Under the pieces are notes generated by a model. That model worked only from the letters and a program-made list of their open reading frames with translations. It was not told the origin of the DNA and did no database searches. Source: Tessaracoccus caeni (lineage in GTDB: Bacteria; Actinomycetota; Actinomycetes; Propionibacteriales; Propionibacteriaceae). From it: a stretch of 64,000 bases of DNA. Positions 36,073 to 48,853 of this stretch are shown here, one piece after another (position 1 is the first letter of the stretch; each line of letters begins with the position of its first letter). The stretch is taken from the NCBI RefSeq assembly GCF_029211185.1, contig NZ_JARGDO010000016.1, forward strand, positions 1-64,000, read 5' to 3'. A program made the translations under genes and the position numbers.

Positions 36073-37172
36073 GCCTTGTTCTCCTTGAGAGGGTCGATCT
36101 CGTCGAGGGCGTCCTTGAGGGCCTGCATTTCGGCGGGCGTGCCGGCGCTGGCGCGCAGGTATCCGGCGGGGCCGGTCTCGCGGATCAGCACGCCGCGGTC
36201 GAGCAGCGCCTGCCAGACGGCGTGCCGGTCGTCGAAACGGCCGAAGAGGACGAAGTTGGCGTCCGAAGGCACCACGTCGTAGCCGCGATCACGCGCCCAG
36301 GCCTGGAACTCGCGGGCGCTGGCCCCCAGTTCGGCCACCCGGGCCAGCAGTTCGTCGGCATGCCGCAGCGCGACCCTGGCCACCGCCTGGGTCTGGGCGC
36401 TCAGGTGATACGGCAACCGGACGATCCGGCACGCGTCCACCACGGCGGGCGCGGCAGCCAGGTAGCCGAGGCGTCCGCCCGCCAAGGCGAAGGCCTTGGA
36501 CATGGTGCGCGAGACGATCAAGCGCGGGTGCTTCGCGAGCAGCGTGACGGCCGAGGGCTTGGTGGAGAACTCCTGGTAGGCCTCGTCGACGACGATCAGC
36601 GCGCCGCTATCGGCGGCCCGCGTGCAGATCTCGTCGATCACCGCGAGCGACGTCGAGGTGCCCGTCGGGTTGTTGGGCGTGGTGATCAGCACCACCGTCG
36701 GCTTGTGCTCGGCGATCGCATCCAGCGCCAGCTCCGCGTCGACGGTGTAGTCGTCGCGGCGCGGCGCCGTCACGTAGCCGGTGACGGTGTTGCGCGCGTA
36801 CTCCGGGTACATCGAGTAGGTGGGCGTGAAGGCCAGCACCGTGCGCCCCGGCCCGCCGAAGGCGGTGAGCAGGTGCGACATGATCTCGTTGGAGCCGTTG
36901 GCCGCCCAGATGTTGTCGGCGGTGAGCCCCTCCCCCAGGTAGGCCGCGAGATCCGAGCGCAGGCTGAGCGCCTCGCGATCGGGGTAACGGTTCAAGGTGG
37001 CCGCCGCCCCCGTGATCGCCTCGGCCATCTCCGCGGCGATCGCCGGGCTGGGCGGGTACGGGTTCTCGTTGACGTTGAGGGTCACGGGCACGTCGAGCTG
37101 CGGCGCGCCGTAGGGTTCCTCGCCGATCAGGTCGGTGCGCAGCGGCAGCTCGTCGAGGGTGATCTTGCTCAT
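36069..37172 (-). CDS. hisC: Histidinol-phosphate aminotransferase HisC
   Basis: 367 residues, PLP aminotransferase class [31 protein letters not shown] and the PLP lysine in [20 protein letters not shown] at 37172 overlaps the hisD stop (ATGA). The same frame stays open to 37943 but only as a shadow of hisD. Confidence 0.96.
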   Translation of the reverse strand: MSKITLDELPLRTDLIGEEPYGAPQLDVPVTLNVNENPYPPSPAIAAEMAEAITGAAATLNRYPDREALSLRSDLAAYLGEGLTADNIWAANGSNEIMSHLLTAFGGPGRTVLAFTPTYSMYPEYARNTVTGYVTAPRRDDYTVDAELALDAIAEHKPTVVLITTPNNPTGTSTSLAVIDEICTRAADSGALIVVDEAYQEFSTKPSAVTLLAKHPRLIVSRTMSKAFALAGGRLGYLAAAPAVVDACRIVRLPYHLSAQTQAVARVALRHADELLARVAELGASAREFQAWARDRGYDVVPSDANFVLFGRFDDRHAVWQALLDRGVLIRETGPAGYLRASAGTPAEMQALKDALDEIDPLKENKA

Positions 37173-38470
37173 CGGGGCCTCCGCACCGTGATCGCGTTGG
37201 CGTGCCCGGGCAGGTCTTCGGCGAGCGCGAACCGCTCGACGGAGTCGGCCAGGTCGAGCAGGCCCTGTTCGGTGTAGTCGATGACGTGCACGGTCTTGAT
37301 GAAGCTGCGCACCGTCAGGCCCGACGAGTGGCAGGCGCAGCCCGCCGTCGGCAGGACGTGGGTGGAGCCGGCCGAGTAGTCGCCGAGCGACACCGGCGAG
37401 TAGTCGCCGACGAAGATGGCGCCCGCATTGCGGATCCGCGCCGCGACCGCCGGGGCGTCGGCGGTCTGGATCTCCAGGTGCTCCGCACCGTAGGCGTTGG
37501 CCACGGCGATGCCCTGCTCCACGTCGCGCACCAGCACCACGGCCGACTGCTCGCCGCCCAGCGACGTGCGGATCCGGTCGGCGTGCTTGGTGACCGCGAT
37601 CTGGGCCTCCAACTCGGCCTCCACCTCCGCGACGAGCGCCGTCGAGTCGGTGATCAGCACAGAGGCCGCCATCGGGTCGTGCTCGGCCTGGGAGATCAGG
37701 TCGGCGGCGACGAAGCGTGGATCGGCGGTGCCGTCGGCGAGGATCGCGATCTCGGTGGGACCGGCTTCGGAGTCGATGCCCACCAGACCGCGGACCAGGC
37801 GCTTGGCCGCCACCACGTAGATGTTGCCGGGACCGGTGATCAGTGACACCGGCTCGCACAGGCCCTCGGCACCGTGCGCGAACAGGGCGATCGCCTGCGC
37901 GCCGCCCACCGCGTACACCTCGTCGACGCCGAGCAGCCGGCACAGCGCGAGAATGCTGGGGTGCGGGTAGCCGCCGAAGTCCTTCTGCGGAGGCGAAGCG
38001 ACGGCGATCGACGTCACGCCCGCCACCTGGGCCGGCACCACGTTCATGATCACCGACGAGGCCAGCGGCGCCAGGCCGCCGGGTACATACAAGCCGACGC
38101 GTTCGACAGGGATGTTGCGCACCCCGACGCGGGCACCGGGGGCCAACTGGGCGGCGGCCGGGTCGACGTCGCGCTCCAGCGTCTCGGCCACCAGCCGGCG
38201 ACGGCGAATGGACTCCTCGAAGGCCGCGCGCAGCTGCGGATCCAACTGGGCTTCGGCGCGCTCCAGCACCTCGGCCGGAACCCGGAGATGTTGCGGGACC
38301 ACGCCGTCGAAGCGCTCGCAGTACTCGCGGACCGCTTCTTCGCCCCGAGCCGCCACGTCCTCGACCACCGGGCGCACGGCATGGAGCGCGGCCTCGACGT
38401 CGAATGCGGCGCGCGGCAGGTGACGGCGGTAGTCGCCGCTCACCCCTGTCAGATCAACAACTCTAGGCAC
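37169..38470 (-). CDS. hisD: Histidinol dehydrogenase HisD
   Basis: 433 residues. [56 protein letters not shown] and the zinc-site region EHLEIQTAD and [11 protein letters not shown] are present. Catalyses the last two oxidations to histidine. GTG start. First gene of hisD-C-B-H, each overlapping the next by four bases. Confidence 0.97.
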   Translation of the reverse strand: MPRVVDLTGVSGDYRRHLPRAAFDVEAALHAVRPVVEDVAARGEEAVREYCERFDGVVPQHLRVPAEVLERAEAQLDPQLRAAFEESIRRRRLVAETLERDVDPAAAQLAPGARVGVRNIPVERVGLYVPGGLAPLASSVIMNVVPAQVAGVTSIAVASPPQKDFGGYPHPSILALCRLLGVDEVYAVGGAQAIALFAHGAEGLCEPVSLITGPGNIYVVAAKRLVRGLVGIDSEAGPTEIAILADGTADPRFVAADLISQAEHDPMAASVLITDSTALVAEVEAELEAQIAVTKHADRIRTSLGGEQSAVVLVRDVEQGIAVANAYGAEHLEIQTADAPAVAARIRNAGAIFVGDYSPVSLGDYSAGSTHVLPTAGCACHSSGLTVRSFIKTVHVIDYTEQGLLDLADSVERFALAEDLPGHANAITVRRPR

Positions 38471-38481
38471 GTCGCAAGAGT

Positions 38482-39065
38482 CTACTTCTCAGCGAGACCT
38501 CTATCCCGTACCTCACCGGCGCGTCCGCGTCGCACGGGCTTCTCGGGAAGGAAGGCGGAGGCGATCATCACCGGCAGCACCGCGAAGAACGGACCGCAGA
38601 CGAGCGCCGCGAGCGCGCGCAGTTGAAGATCGGTGCGCACCAGGTCGCCCGGCTCCGCGGCGGACAGCCGGGACGCGAAGCCCGCGCCGTCGATCAACAG
38701 GCCGAACCGCCACGCCACCAGGGCGGCGATCAGCCCGCCGCCGAGCGCCATGAACACGCTTGTCAGGTGTTCGTGCGAGAACCACACCCAGGCCTGGATC
38801 CCGAGCACCAGGCCGAAGGCGGCGGACAGGACGACGAAGTAGACGTCGGCCCCCACCATCGCGGCCAGCTCGCGCTCAGGAATCGTGGCTCGCAGCGCCT
38901 CGGAGATCGAGTAGGTGGGTCGCGGCGCCAGCAGGAACCACACCAAGCCCGCGACGATGCCCGCCACCGCGCTGCTCGCGAGGTAGACGATCACGCGGAT
39001 GCTGAGGCGGCCCCACACCTCGTCGCGCGGGTTGCTCGACGGCAGCACCACCGGGGTGACGGTGC

Positions 39066-39069
<4 letters not shown>
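38482..39069 (-). CDS. Four-helix membrane protein, DUF2567-like
   Basis: 195 residues with four predicted TM helices (near 27-46, 73-96, 103-122 and 152-172) and an [14 protein letters not shown] loop between the first two. The pattern fits the actinobacterial DUF2567 family, whose function is unknown. Its ATG overlaps the dnaE stop (ATGA), so it is co-translated with dnaE, and hisD begins 11 bases later. Confidence 0.65.
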
Positions 39070-42593
<3,524 letters not shown>

Positions 42594-42604
42594 CGCCACT
42601 CCTT

Positions 42605-43015
42605 AAGGTCCGGTCAACTGCCTGGCCACTCTACCCGCCCGGAGAGCAGACTGGTTGACGCCCACCGACTTGTCCGATCGACCACCCGGTTCACCTCGCC
42701 CCCACTACTCTCTAGCCATGGACGAGAATTTCTCGCGCCGCACTGCGGGCCGACCGTGTCGCCGACTGCCCTCGCGTCCGCCACCATGGCGCAACTTCCC
42801 TAAATCAACCAGGGGTCTCCTGCAGCAAACCAACAAAACCTGGCGCTCATCATCCTAATCAACACACTACTGGCGCACTCTCGACAGAACGCAACTCTCC
42901 AACACTCGACTAACTCTACCTTTCTGGAATTCTAACTATATCGCACCTACTGACCCGATCGCCCCCTTCGTCGGCCAGTAATAAGATCATGATCACTCTA
43001 ATGAAGGAGCGTCCG
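42605..43015. other. Junction between the dnaE core and the AT-rich island, no clear gene
   Basis: GC content falls abruptly after about 42800. A 46-codon frame with ATG at 42718 starts in host-like sequence and runs into island-like sequence, so it may be the stump of a gene cut when the island arrived. TAATAA at 42979-42984 could be a -10 element for the following gene, with no convincing -35. Confidence 0.4.
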
Positions 43016-44773
43016 TTGGACCAGATTCAGAAACCCATTCGAATGGGTTACGCACCTTCCCCGCCCCGCCCGCTTGTTGATCGCTCAGAGCAACGTCAGA
43101 TACTTGAGATCTGGACACAAGAGGACCAGCATCAGCCCATGATAAGACCAATAGTTGTGCTTACAGGACCTGGCGGCATCGGAAAAACCACCATCGCCGC
43201 CACCATATACGAAGAGTTAGCACCAGATTTCGCTCTAAACCTGTGGATTAGCGCACACAGCCTCGACTCGGTAATAGATGCGTACTATAAGGCCGAGTTG
43301 ACTTTAAGCGGCGATGCGCACTCTACTGAGATCGCCAGCACCAATTCCACCCGCGAGCAACTGGCCTTACAATTTCTTGACCGACTGCGCGATCACGACT
43401 CCCTGGAAAGTTGGCTCCTGGTTTTCGACGACACTGCACCTTGGGCATCTGAGCCAAATAACGAACGTTGGCTACCAGAAGCAAGCGAACATGGTCATAT
43501 TCTCATAGTTACCAGGTCAAAAATTCCAAATATCGAAGGCAAACCAAACGTCCGCAGCCTATCCATCAGCAGGATACCGATTTCAGACGCCCTTTTGTTT
43601 CTACAGCAGGCGGTACCTGATGAACGAACAGTTGACCCCAGCACCCTAACAACACTTGCTTATGAAACACAGGGGCACCCCCTCGCAATGAACACGGTTG
43701 CAACACTCCTGAGATCAGGAGATTCCTCACCAGAGGAAATTCTCGATCAATTAGTGACACCGGCGCGGTCCGCGCAAGACATGATTTATACCGGGCACCC
43801 AAAAGAGGCGCTAGACGAGTTGAAGCGCCTTCTGGATACACAATCCAAGCTCTTAGGGCCCAATCACCCAGACACTCTTATCACTAGAGCCAACATCGCC
43901 CGTATTGAGGCAGAGACAGGGGACATTGGGAACGCCTCAAAGCACTTCATCAGCGTCCTTGATAATCAACAACGAATACTTGGACACGATCATACCGACA
44001 CTCTCGCAACCCAGGGTAATTTTGCGCAGTTCATGGCCGAAATCGGCGAAATCGACACCGCACTCAGTCTTTTTGAACAGGTTCTTGATTCCCAGCAAAG
44101 ACTTCTTGGCCAAAGCAACCCTGCAACTCTCGCCACTCTCAACAACATCGCATCATGGAAAGCAGTCTTAGGTCAACTTGACGAGGCCCAAGCCATATTC
44201 ACCCGGGTTTTAGAAGACCAGATTTCCATTCTCGGGCCAGACCATTCTGACACAATTACTACCCAAGCCAATATTGCCCAGGTTCTTGCCAAAAAGGGGG
44301 ATGTTAACACTGCAGCAGACCTCACCGAACAAGTGATTTCCCAACAATTGCGGATCCTCGGCCCAGATCACCCGGACACATTGACAACACTCGCGAACTT
44401 TGCCAACCTGCAGGGACTAGGCGGCAACGCTCCTGCCGCGGTGCGGCTACTCAAAGAGAACCTTCAAGCCCGACAGAGGACATGGGGCCCCAAACACCCA
44501 GCTACGCTAGCAACTCAAAGCGCGCTTGCTTCTTGGTTGGCGGAAAGCGGCGACTTGCGAACTGCTCTCAACCTTTTTAAGCAAGTTCTTCAAGACCAAC
44601 AACAGATACTTGGCAATGATCACCCGGATGTACGTTCTACACGCCAGGAACTCGCCCATTGGTTAAGTCGTGCGGGCGACCCTGTCGCAGCACTGACAGT
44701 ACTAGCGAATCACCCTACATCTACCGAGCCGCGCTCCGCAGCCGCGCGCTATGGAGCTGGTCATGAGTCGTGA
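43016..44773 (+). CDS. STAND NTPase (NB-ARC-like) with C-terminal TPR repeats
   Basis: About 585 residues. P-loop NTPase with Walker A GPGGIGKTT (about residues 45-53), Walker B as WLLVFDDTAPW, an RxR-like TRSKIP motif and a GHPLAMNTVATLL segment typical of NB-ARC/STAND proteins. Then seven near-perfect 42-residue TPR units of the kinesin-light-chain type, each opening with a form of ILGPDHPDTL (for example LLGPNHPDTL, ILGHDHTDTL, ILGPDHSDTI). In bacteria such proteins sense a ligand through the repeats and oligomerise to trigger an effector, and several are anti-phage. TTG at 43016 is chosen because AAGGAG lies 6 bases upstream. ATG at 42989 and 43001 lack such a site. Low GC and position in an IS/TA-rich island suggest transfer. 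Confidence 0.85.
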   Translation: MDQIQKPIRMGYAPSPPRPLVDRSEQRQILEIWTQEDQHQPMIRPIVVLTGPGGIGKTTIAATIYEELAPDFALNLWISAHSLDSVIDAYYKAELTLSGDAHSTEIASTNSTREQLALQFLDRLRDHDSLESWLLVFDDTAPWASEPNNERWLPEASEHGHILIVTRSKIPNIEGKPNVRSLSISRIPISDALLFLQQAVPDERTVDPSTLTTLAYETQGHPLAMNTVATLLRSGDSSPEEILDQLVTPARSAQDMIYTGHPKEALDELKRLLDTQSKLLGPNHPDTLITRANIARIEAETGDIGNASKHFISVLDNQQRILGHDHTDTLATQGNFAQFMAEIGEIDTALSLFEQVLDSQQRLLGQSNPATLATLNNIASWKAVLGQLDEAQAIFTRVLEDQISILGPDHSDTITTQANIAQVLAKKGDVNTAADLTEQVISQQLRILGPDHPDTLTTLANFANLQGLGGNAPAAVRLLKENLQARQRTWGPKHPATLATQSALASWLAESGDLRTALNLFKQVLQDQQQILGNDHPDVRSTRQELAHWLSRAGDPVAALTVLANHPTSTEPRSAAARYGAGHES

Positions 44774-45224
44774 CCCTCACCAAAGAGTGCCACCACTAGG
44801 ACGCACCGAGCCCAAGCCGCTGGCTGCGGCCCTCTCGTCTTACAACATGATGACCACGCGTCCCTCACGCGACACCGCCCAGCTATTTCAAGAGGTCGCG
44901 GCATCTATGAGTTCAGAACTCGATGGACTGCGGGCTGAACACCTCGTCATAAAAGTCAACTTAGCCGCTGCAAACGAACGCGAGGTAGCGTTAAGGACAC
45001 GGCTTGAGTCTGTTCGCCGCCTGCAGGTTTTCACATCGGCAATCAACATGATCGGAGCAGTTCTAATCGGTTTCGGCGTGAATTATCTAACCGACGAGAA
45101 TGCCACGATCAGACTGCTCACCGGCGGATGGATAATGTTGGGGGTCGGTGTCACTATACAGCTGGCAACCCTGATCGCACCATTTATCCATCGAGACGAT
45201 AGTTCTCATCAATCCACCCCCTAG
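44763..45224 (+). CDS. Small two-helix membrane protein coupled to the STAND gene
   Basis: 153 residues. A soluble N-terminal part, a long coiled-coil-like helix (about 40-90, FQEVAASMSSELDGL through REVALRTRLESVRRLQ), then two TM segments (about 92-112 INMIGAVLIGFGVNYL, and 121-144 LLTGGWIMLGVGVTIQLATLIA) and a short charged tail. It resembles no enzyme. ATG at 44763 has GGAG 6 bases upstream and overlaps the end of the STAND gene by 11 bases. An ATG at 44751 is possible. The layout (sensor NTPase plus small membrane protein) fits an abortive-infection effector that acts on the membrane, which is inference. Confidence 0.7.
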   Translation: MSRDPHQRVPPLGRTEPKPLAAALSSYNMMTTRPSRDTAQLFQEVAASMSSELDGLRAEHLVIKVNLAAANEREVALRTRLESVRRLQVFTSAINMIGAVLIGFGVNYLTDENATIRLLTGGWIMLGVGVTIQLATLIAPFIHRDDSSHQSTP

Positions 45225-45868
45225 CAACTTCTAGGCACGCGCAGCAACTGACCTAGTTTGTCACCACTCCTGACCAAAGCTCGGAATGTCTTGACGCTTT
45301 ACCAGTCGCTAGCCGCACACCGAGGGCACTCGTCACGGGCGAGCATTCATATCTAACTGTGCGTAACGCAAATAGACATCGACAGTTTCACACGAGAATT
45401 AACCGGATTTCCAAAGGCTACCGACGCCACGTCGCCGAGCTACCCGGAATCATCCGGATCGTCACTCAACTAAACTAAGCCGAAGCGACTGTTAAGCAAA
45501 CTCATGGACAACGTCGTGGGCGTTACGCCCAGGGTCAGAACTCGCCCAATAGTCTTGCCTGACTACTAGCCAACAGTGGGCATAATGGGATTGTTTGTTA
45601 CTGGCTATTCCCGGTGCACGCGCGGTCGCCACGCCTCTCCCCAAGGATCAAACGCGACTTTCGTATAGTTCCGTAGCCGCATGGATGCTATAAGAATCAG
45701 TGCACGATGTTGGCGATGATCCGCTGGCCAAGCGTGTTGGTCGCTGAGATTCGAGCGTCCATGTAGAGGGACGACCCGATCGAGAGACCGGGTTGTCCGG
45801 ATATACCTTAGGACACAAATCCGCGCGTGCGCTAAGCGACGTAGTTGCCACCTGGCCGCAGCCTGTCA
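45225..45868. other. Gene-free stretch in the second island
   Basis: No supported gene on either strand. It contains a 15-base near-perfect palindrome, TGGGCGT-T-ACGCCCA, at 45517-45531, and scattered stops in all frames. It looks like decayed accessory DNA. Confidence 0.6.
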
Positions 45869-46026
45869 TGCGGCGAATTGCATTCCCGCCTGAGGCGCGA
45901 TGACAAGCCGGTTCGGACGGAGAGTTCAGGGACACGCGCCCGCGATGCTTCCCTAAAGTCTGCCTTCGGGAGCCTTTCTATATCTTCGGCCGGAGCGAGG
46001 AACGCGGCGGCGAAGGCCCGCTCAAA
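45869..46026. repeat. Left copy of a 158-159 bp direct repeat flanking the IS1634-family element
   Basis: Identical base for base to 47711-47868 (offset 1,842); a C at the junction extends the match to 159. It carries the end of a decayed copy of the 48854-50098 gene. IS1634 from Mycoplasma is known to make long, variable target duplications, so this is best read as the target site duplication. Confidence 0.9.
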
Positions 46027-47710
46027 CCTGAGTTTCACACTTTTAGTGCCCCAGAGTTCTAAGCATCTTGGCGGTCGTGTCGGGGATTGCGGGTTCGGCT
46101 TGTATGTGTTGGTCGCCGATACGGATGGTGACGTGTTGGAGCGGGCGGAGGGTCTTGATGATCTTGCGGATGCTCCACCCCGATCGGGCTTGGAGGTCAC
46201 GGGCGATCGCCAGGGCGGTGAACACGATCGTGAGGTGGGCCTCGATCGCATCCAGGGTGCGGTGGAAAATCGGCCTGGCTGCCAGATCGGTCTTCGACAT
46301 CCGGAACGACTGCTCCACGTGCCAGAGGTCGTGATAGCTGGCGATCACCTCAGTTGCGGGCATGACCTCGGCGGTGATGTTGGTGACGTAGCCCTTCAAC
46401 CCGACCAAGGCGCGGGCCCGTTCCAACGAAGCGACATCGAGGCTGGTGGTCTGGCCGCTGGTCTTCACGAACCGGGCCTTCTTGACAGGTGATCGGCCTT
46501 CGATGATGTCCAGGGCCCGGTTCTCCTGCGCTGTGAGCGTGTGTCCGTCCCGGACGGCTCGTTTCCGAGAGTATTGCCAGATGGCCCGCCAAGCGTCGGG
46601 GTGTTGGGCAGGGTTCCAGACTGGCTCGCGGCGGGTCTTGACCCGTTCCAGGTCTGGCTTCTGGCGGCGCATCGTGATGGTGTCGATGATTTGTCCGTCA
46701 GCAAAGGCGTCGCCGTGCCAGTGGAAGTGTTTGGCTAGGTCGTGGGGTGCTTTCGTGACCCTCGAGCCGACGATGAACCGCAACCCGGCCCCGTTGATGG
46801 CTTCCAGGTTCTTGTTCGACAGCATCCCGGCGTCAGCAACCACGACCATGTCAGCGACCCGGTTGCGTTCCTGGAAGGCGGTCACGATCGGCAGGATCGT
46901 CAACGTCTCCGCTTTGGACCCTTCGAAGCAGGCGATCTCCAACGGGAACCCGGTGCGGTCCACCAGCAGCCCAACCACGATCTGTGGATCCACGCGACGT
47001 TCCTTCGAGAAGCCGACCTTACGGAGGTCGTCGGCGTGCTCGGCCTCGAAATACAGGGTGGTCACGTCATACATCAACAGGCTCACGTCGCCACCGGCAC
47101 CGGACCACACGTGTTCGAAGCAGGCCGTCTGGACCAGGGCCCGGTAGTCCTTGGTTACACACCGTTTCAAAGCTTTGTAGTAGCTGTTGTGATGCAACGG
47201 CTCCAGGCCAAGCTCTTCGATCACGCGCAGGCTGTCGAGTTTCGAGGTCGGCTCCACCAACCGTGCCAGCACCAGCTGGAAGAACGCCTCGTCCTTCACG
47301 ACACCGAACCCGAGCAGCTCCCACGAGCCGCGGATCACGTCGACCAGCAGCTGCGAGGACTTGCCCTCCACCACCGCCACACCAGCCCGGGGACGGCCAC
47401 CAGTCCCGGCATCGAAGTCCAGCTCCGGCTGGTTGGCCGCCAGCTTGACCCTACCGGCATGCATCAGCGCCGCCAGCTGGGCATCGGTATGGGCCGAGCC
47501 CAGGTGCTCCACGATCCTGCGTTGACCGTGCTTCTTCTCCACGATCTGCACGGCCGTGGCCCCGGAAGCGGTCTTCACCTTCCGCAGGAACGGGCTCATG
47601 GCCCCGATCCTACAGAGGTTTTTAGTGCCCCGAACTCCCCACACAAACAGCCTTGACTAGCACCTTCACCGGATCAATACCCAGAACCCGGCCGCTGGTG
47701 TGAACTCAGG
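46027..47710 (-). mobile_element. IS1634-family insertion sequence, apparently intact
   Basis: 1,684 bp. The left end reads CCTGAGTTTCACAC and the right end, reverse-complemented, CCTGAGTTCACAC. It carries one complete transposase and is flanked by an identical 158-159 bp direct repeat. It landed in a decayed gene fragment. A fragment of a related element lies at 1916-2096 next to the other island. Confidence 0.88.
46043..47599 (-). CDS. IS1634-family transposase
   Basis: 518 residues. Starts MSPFLRKVKTASGATAVQIVEKK, the usual family opening, then EHLGSAHTDAQLAALM, a DDE-type core with SLLMYDVTTLYFEAE (first Asp region), VVADAGMLSNKN (second Asp) and SYHDLWHVEQSFRMSKTDLAARPIFHRT (Glu region). 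ATG at 47599 gives this standard N-terminus. The frame is open to 47644. No stops or frameshifts are seen, so the element may still move. Confidence 0.95.
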   Translation of the reverse strand: MSPFLRKVKTASGATAVQIVEKKHGQRRIVEHLGSAHTDAQLAALMHAGRVKLAANQPELDFDAGTGGRPRAGVAVVEGKSSQLLVDVIRGSWELLGFGVVKDEAFFQLVLARLVEPTSKLDSLRVIEELGLEPLHHNSYYKALKRCVTKDYRALVQTACFEHVWSGAGGDVSLLMYDVTTLYFEAEHADDLRKVGFSKERRVDPQIVVGLLVDRTGFPLEIACFEGSKAETLTILPIVTAFQERNRVADMVVVADAGMLSNKNLEAINGAGLRFIVGSRVTKAPHDLAKHFHWHGDAFADGQIIDTITMRRQKPDLERVKTRREPVWNPAQHPDAWRAIWQYSRKRAVRDGHTLTAQENRALDIIEGRSPVKKARFVKTSGQTTSLDVASLERARALVGLKGYVTNITAEVMPATEVIASYHDLWHVEQSFRMSKTDLAARPIFHRTLDAIEAHLTIVFTALAIARDLQARSGWSIRKIIKTLRPLQHVTIRIGDQHIQAEPAIPDTTAKMLRTLGH

Positions 47711-47868
47711 TGCGGCGAATTGCATTCCCGCCTGAGGCGCGATGACAAGCCGGTTCGGACGGAGAGTTCAGGGACACGCGCCCGCGATGCTTCCCTAAAG
47801 TCTGCCTTCGGGAGCCTTTCTATATCTTCGGCCGGAGCGAGGAACGCGGCGGCGAAGGCCCGCTCAAA
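47711..47868. repeat. Right copy of the 158-159 bp direct repeat
   Basis: Identical to 45869-46026. To its right the sequence continues into the rest of the decayed gene fragment, showing that the repeat was originally single and was duplicated on insertion. Confidence 0.9.
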
Positions 47869-48115
47869 CTTGTCGGTATATCGACCGCCACGCGCAAGCA
47901 GACAAGAGCTGGTATGGGAAGGGGTGATCCGCCGGGCAAGGGTTCGCGCGCCGACGATGTCGCCCGCGCGGAGTGCCTGGCCCGATGCCCGGTCCCACAA
48001 CCACTCCCATCGCGTCTCCATCGATCCGCGCAAGCACCTCAGTGGTACCCGGAGACTCCGTTGTCGCACTGGCGAGGCGGACCAGTTCTTCTTGGGTGGC
48101 CCGGTTCGGAACATG
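47711..48115 (-). pseudogene. Truncated copy of the ImmA/IrrE-like C-terminal gene (48854-50098)
   Basis: Minus-strand translation gives GARTLARRITPSHTSS, GGRYTDKFERAFAAAFLAPAEDIERL, closely matching the C-terminal 100 or so residues of the intact gene (GARTLARRITAPQTSS, RYTDKFERAFAAEFLAPAEGIEKL). It lacks the N-terminal three quarters, and the last part is frameshifted after about DFREASRARV. Nucleotide similarity to the intact copy runs from about 47711 to 48110. The IS1634-family element then split and duplicated its 3' end. Confidence 0.8.
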
Positions 48116-48127
48116 TCACGGGACGCG

Positions 48128-48454
48128 CTACTTGTGGCACACGCGAAACTGATATCCACCCGTCCGCCGAGAGGGTGCGGCCATCACCACTATGAGCGCT
48201 AGGCGTCCGCCCGGTGATCCGATCGCGACTATCGTCACGTCGTCGCCTACTTGATAGAGAATGCGGTAGTCGCCACGTCGAGCACTATGCAAGCCCTCGA
48301 ACTCACGTCGAAGCGGTTTACCCACGCGCTGCTGACTACTGGCCAGCGGACCGTAGATGAACTCGATCGCGGCTGCCGCCACCCTTTCCGGCAGACGTCT
48401 CAAGGCGCGCTTCGCCGTCGGGGTCCACGCGATCTCGTGCGGGGTGTCGCTCAT
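48128..48454 (-). CDS. RelE/ParE-family toxin, C-terminus probably frameshifted
   Basis: 108 residues. The first 76 or so are a normal RelE-like toxin: ALRRLPERVAAAAIEFI, then QRVGKPLRREFEGLHSARRGDYRILYQV. The family would continue with V-x-x-I-D-H-R-x-D-x-Y. Here the frame reads VTIVAIGSPGGRL, but dropping one base near 48219 restores IDHRADA followed by TAG where Tyr is expected. The catalytic C-terminal Arg and Tyr are therefore lost, and the toxin is probably inactive. Its ATG overlaps the antitoxin stop (ATGA). Normal RelE members cleave mRNA at the ribosome. Confidence 0.75.
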   Translation of the reverse strand: MSDTPHEIAWTPTAKRALRRLPERVAAAAIEFIYGPLASSQQRVGKPLRREFEGLHSARRGDYRILYQVGDDVTIVAIGSPGGRLALIVVMAAPSRRTGGYQFRVCHK

Positions 48455-48732
48455 CGCGCAAACTCGGCCAGCAACTCTTCCTTGCTCAGGGTCTCAGCCT
48501 CACCAACCGCCAACTCTCGAAGGCTGTCCTGGATCTGCTGCGTGAGATCGTCAGGCCCAGCGATGTCGAGAGTCTCTCCCAACGACTCCAACTCGTCGAC
48601 GCTCATGACGACCGCAGCAGGTCGGCCATGGCGAGTGATCACGACACGATCCCGCTCCCGGGCAACCTGATCGACAACCTCGGACAGCTGGTTCTCGACG
48701 TCCCTCAGTGGCATCGGATTGGTGATGGGCAT
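48451..48732 (-). CDS. Phd/YefM-family antitoxin
   Basis: 93 residues from MPITNPMPLRDVENQLSEVVDQV, with VVITRHGRPAAVVMSVDELESL, the DNA-binding Phd/YefM fold, and an acidic toxin-binding tail ending ELLAEFAR. ATG at 48732 is preferred over an upstream in-frame start at 48762 because it gives the standard N-terminus. It would neutralise RelE and repress the pair's promoter. It looks intact. Confidence 0.88.
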   Translation of the reverse strand: MPITNPMPLRDVENQLSEVVDQVARERDRVVITRHGRPAAVVMSVDELESLGETLDIAGPDDLTQQIQDSLRELAVGEAETLSKEELLAEFAR

Positions 48733-48853
48733 GACACGAGCGTAACCGCAAAATGGCCTCAATCGCGGCTACGCACACGTGGGCCAGATCGCTCCCTGAT
48801 CACGATGTCGGCCTCAGCCGATCACGAACGTGTCTGCGTCGCCCCGCCTCGAG

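Noticed and set aside
42718..42858. Small gene at the island edge
   Set aside because: 46-codon frame without family similarity, spanning the composition change. More likely a gene stump or chance.
45225..45868. CRISPR array, tRNA or attachment site
   Set aside because: No regular repeats, no cloverleaf and no repeated att core were found. Only a short palindrome is visible.
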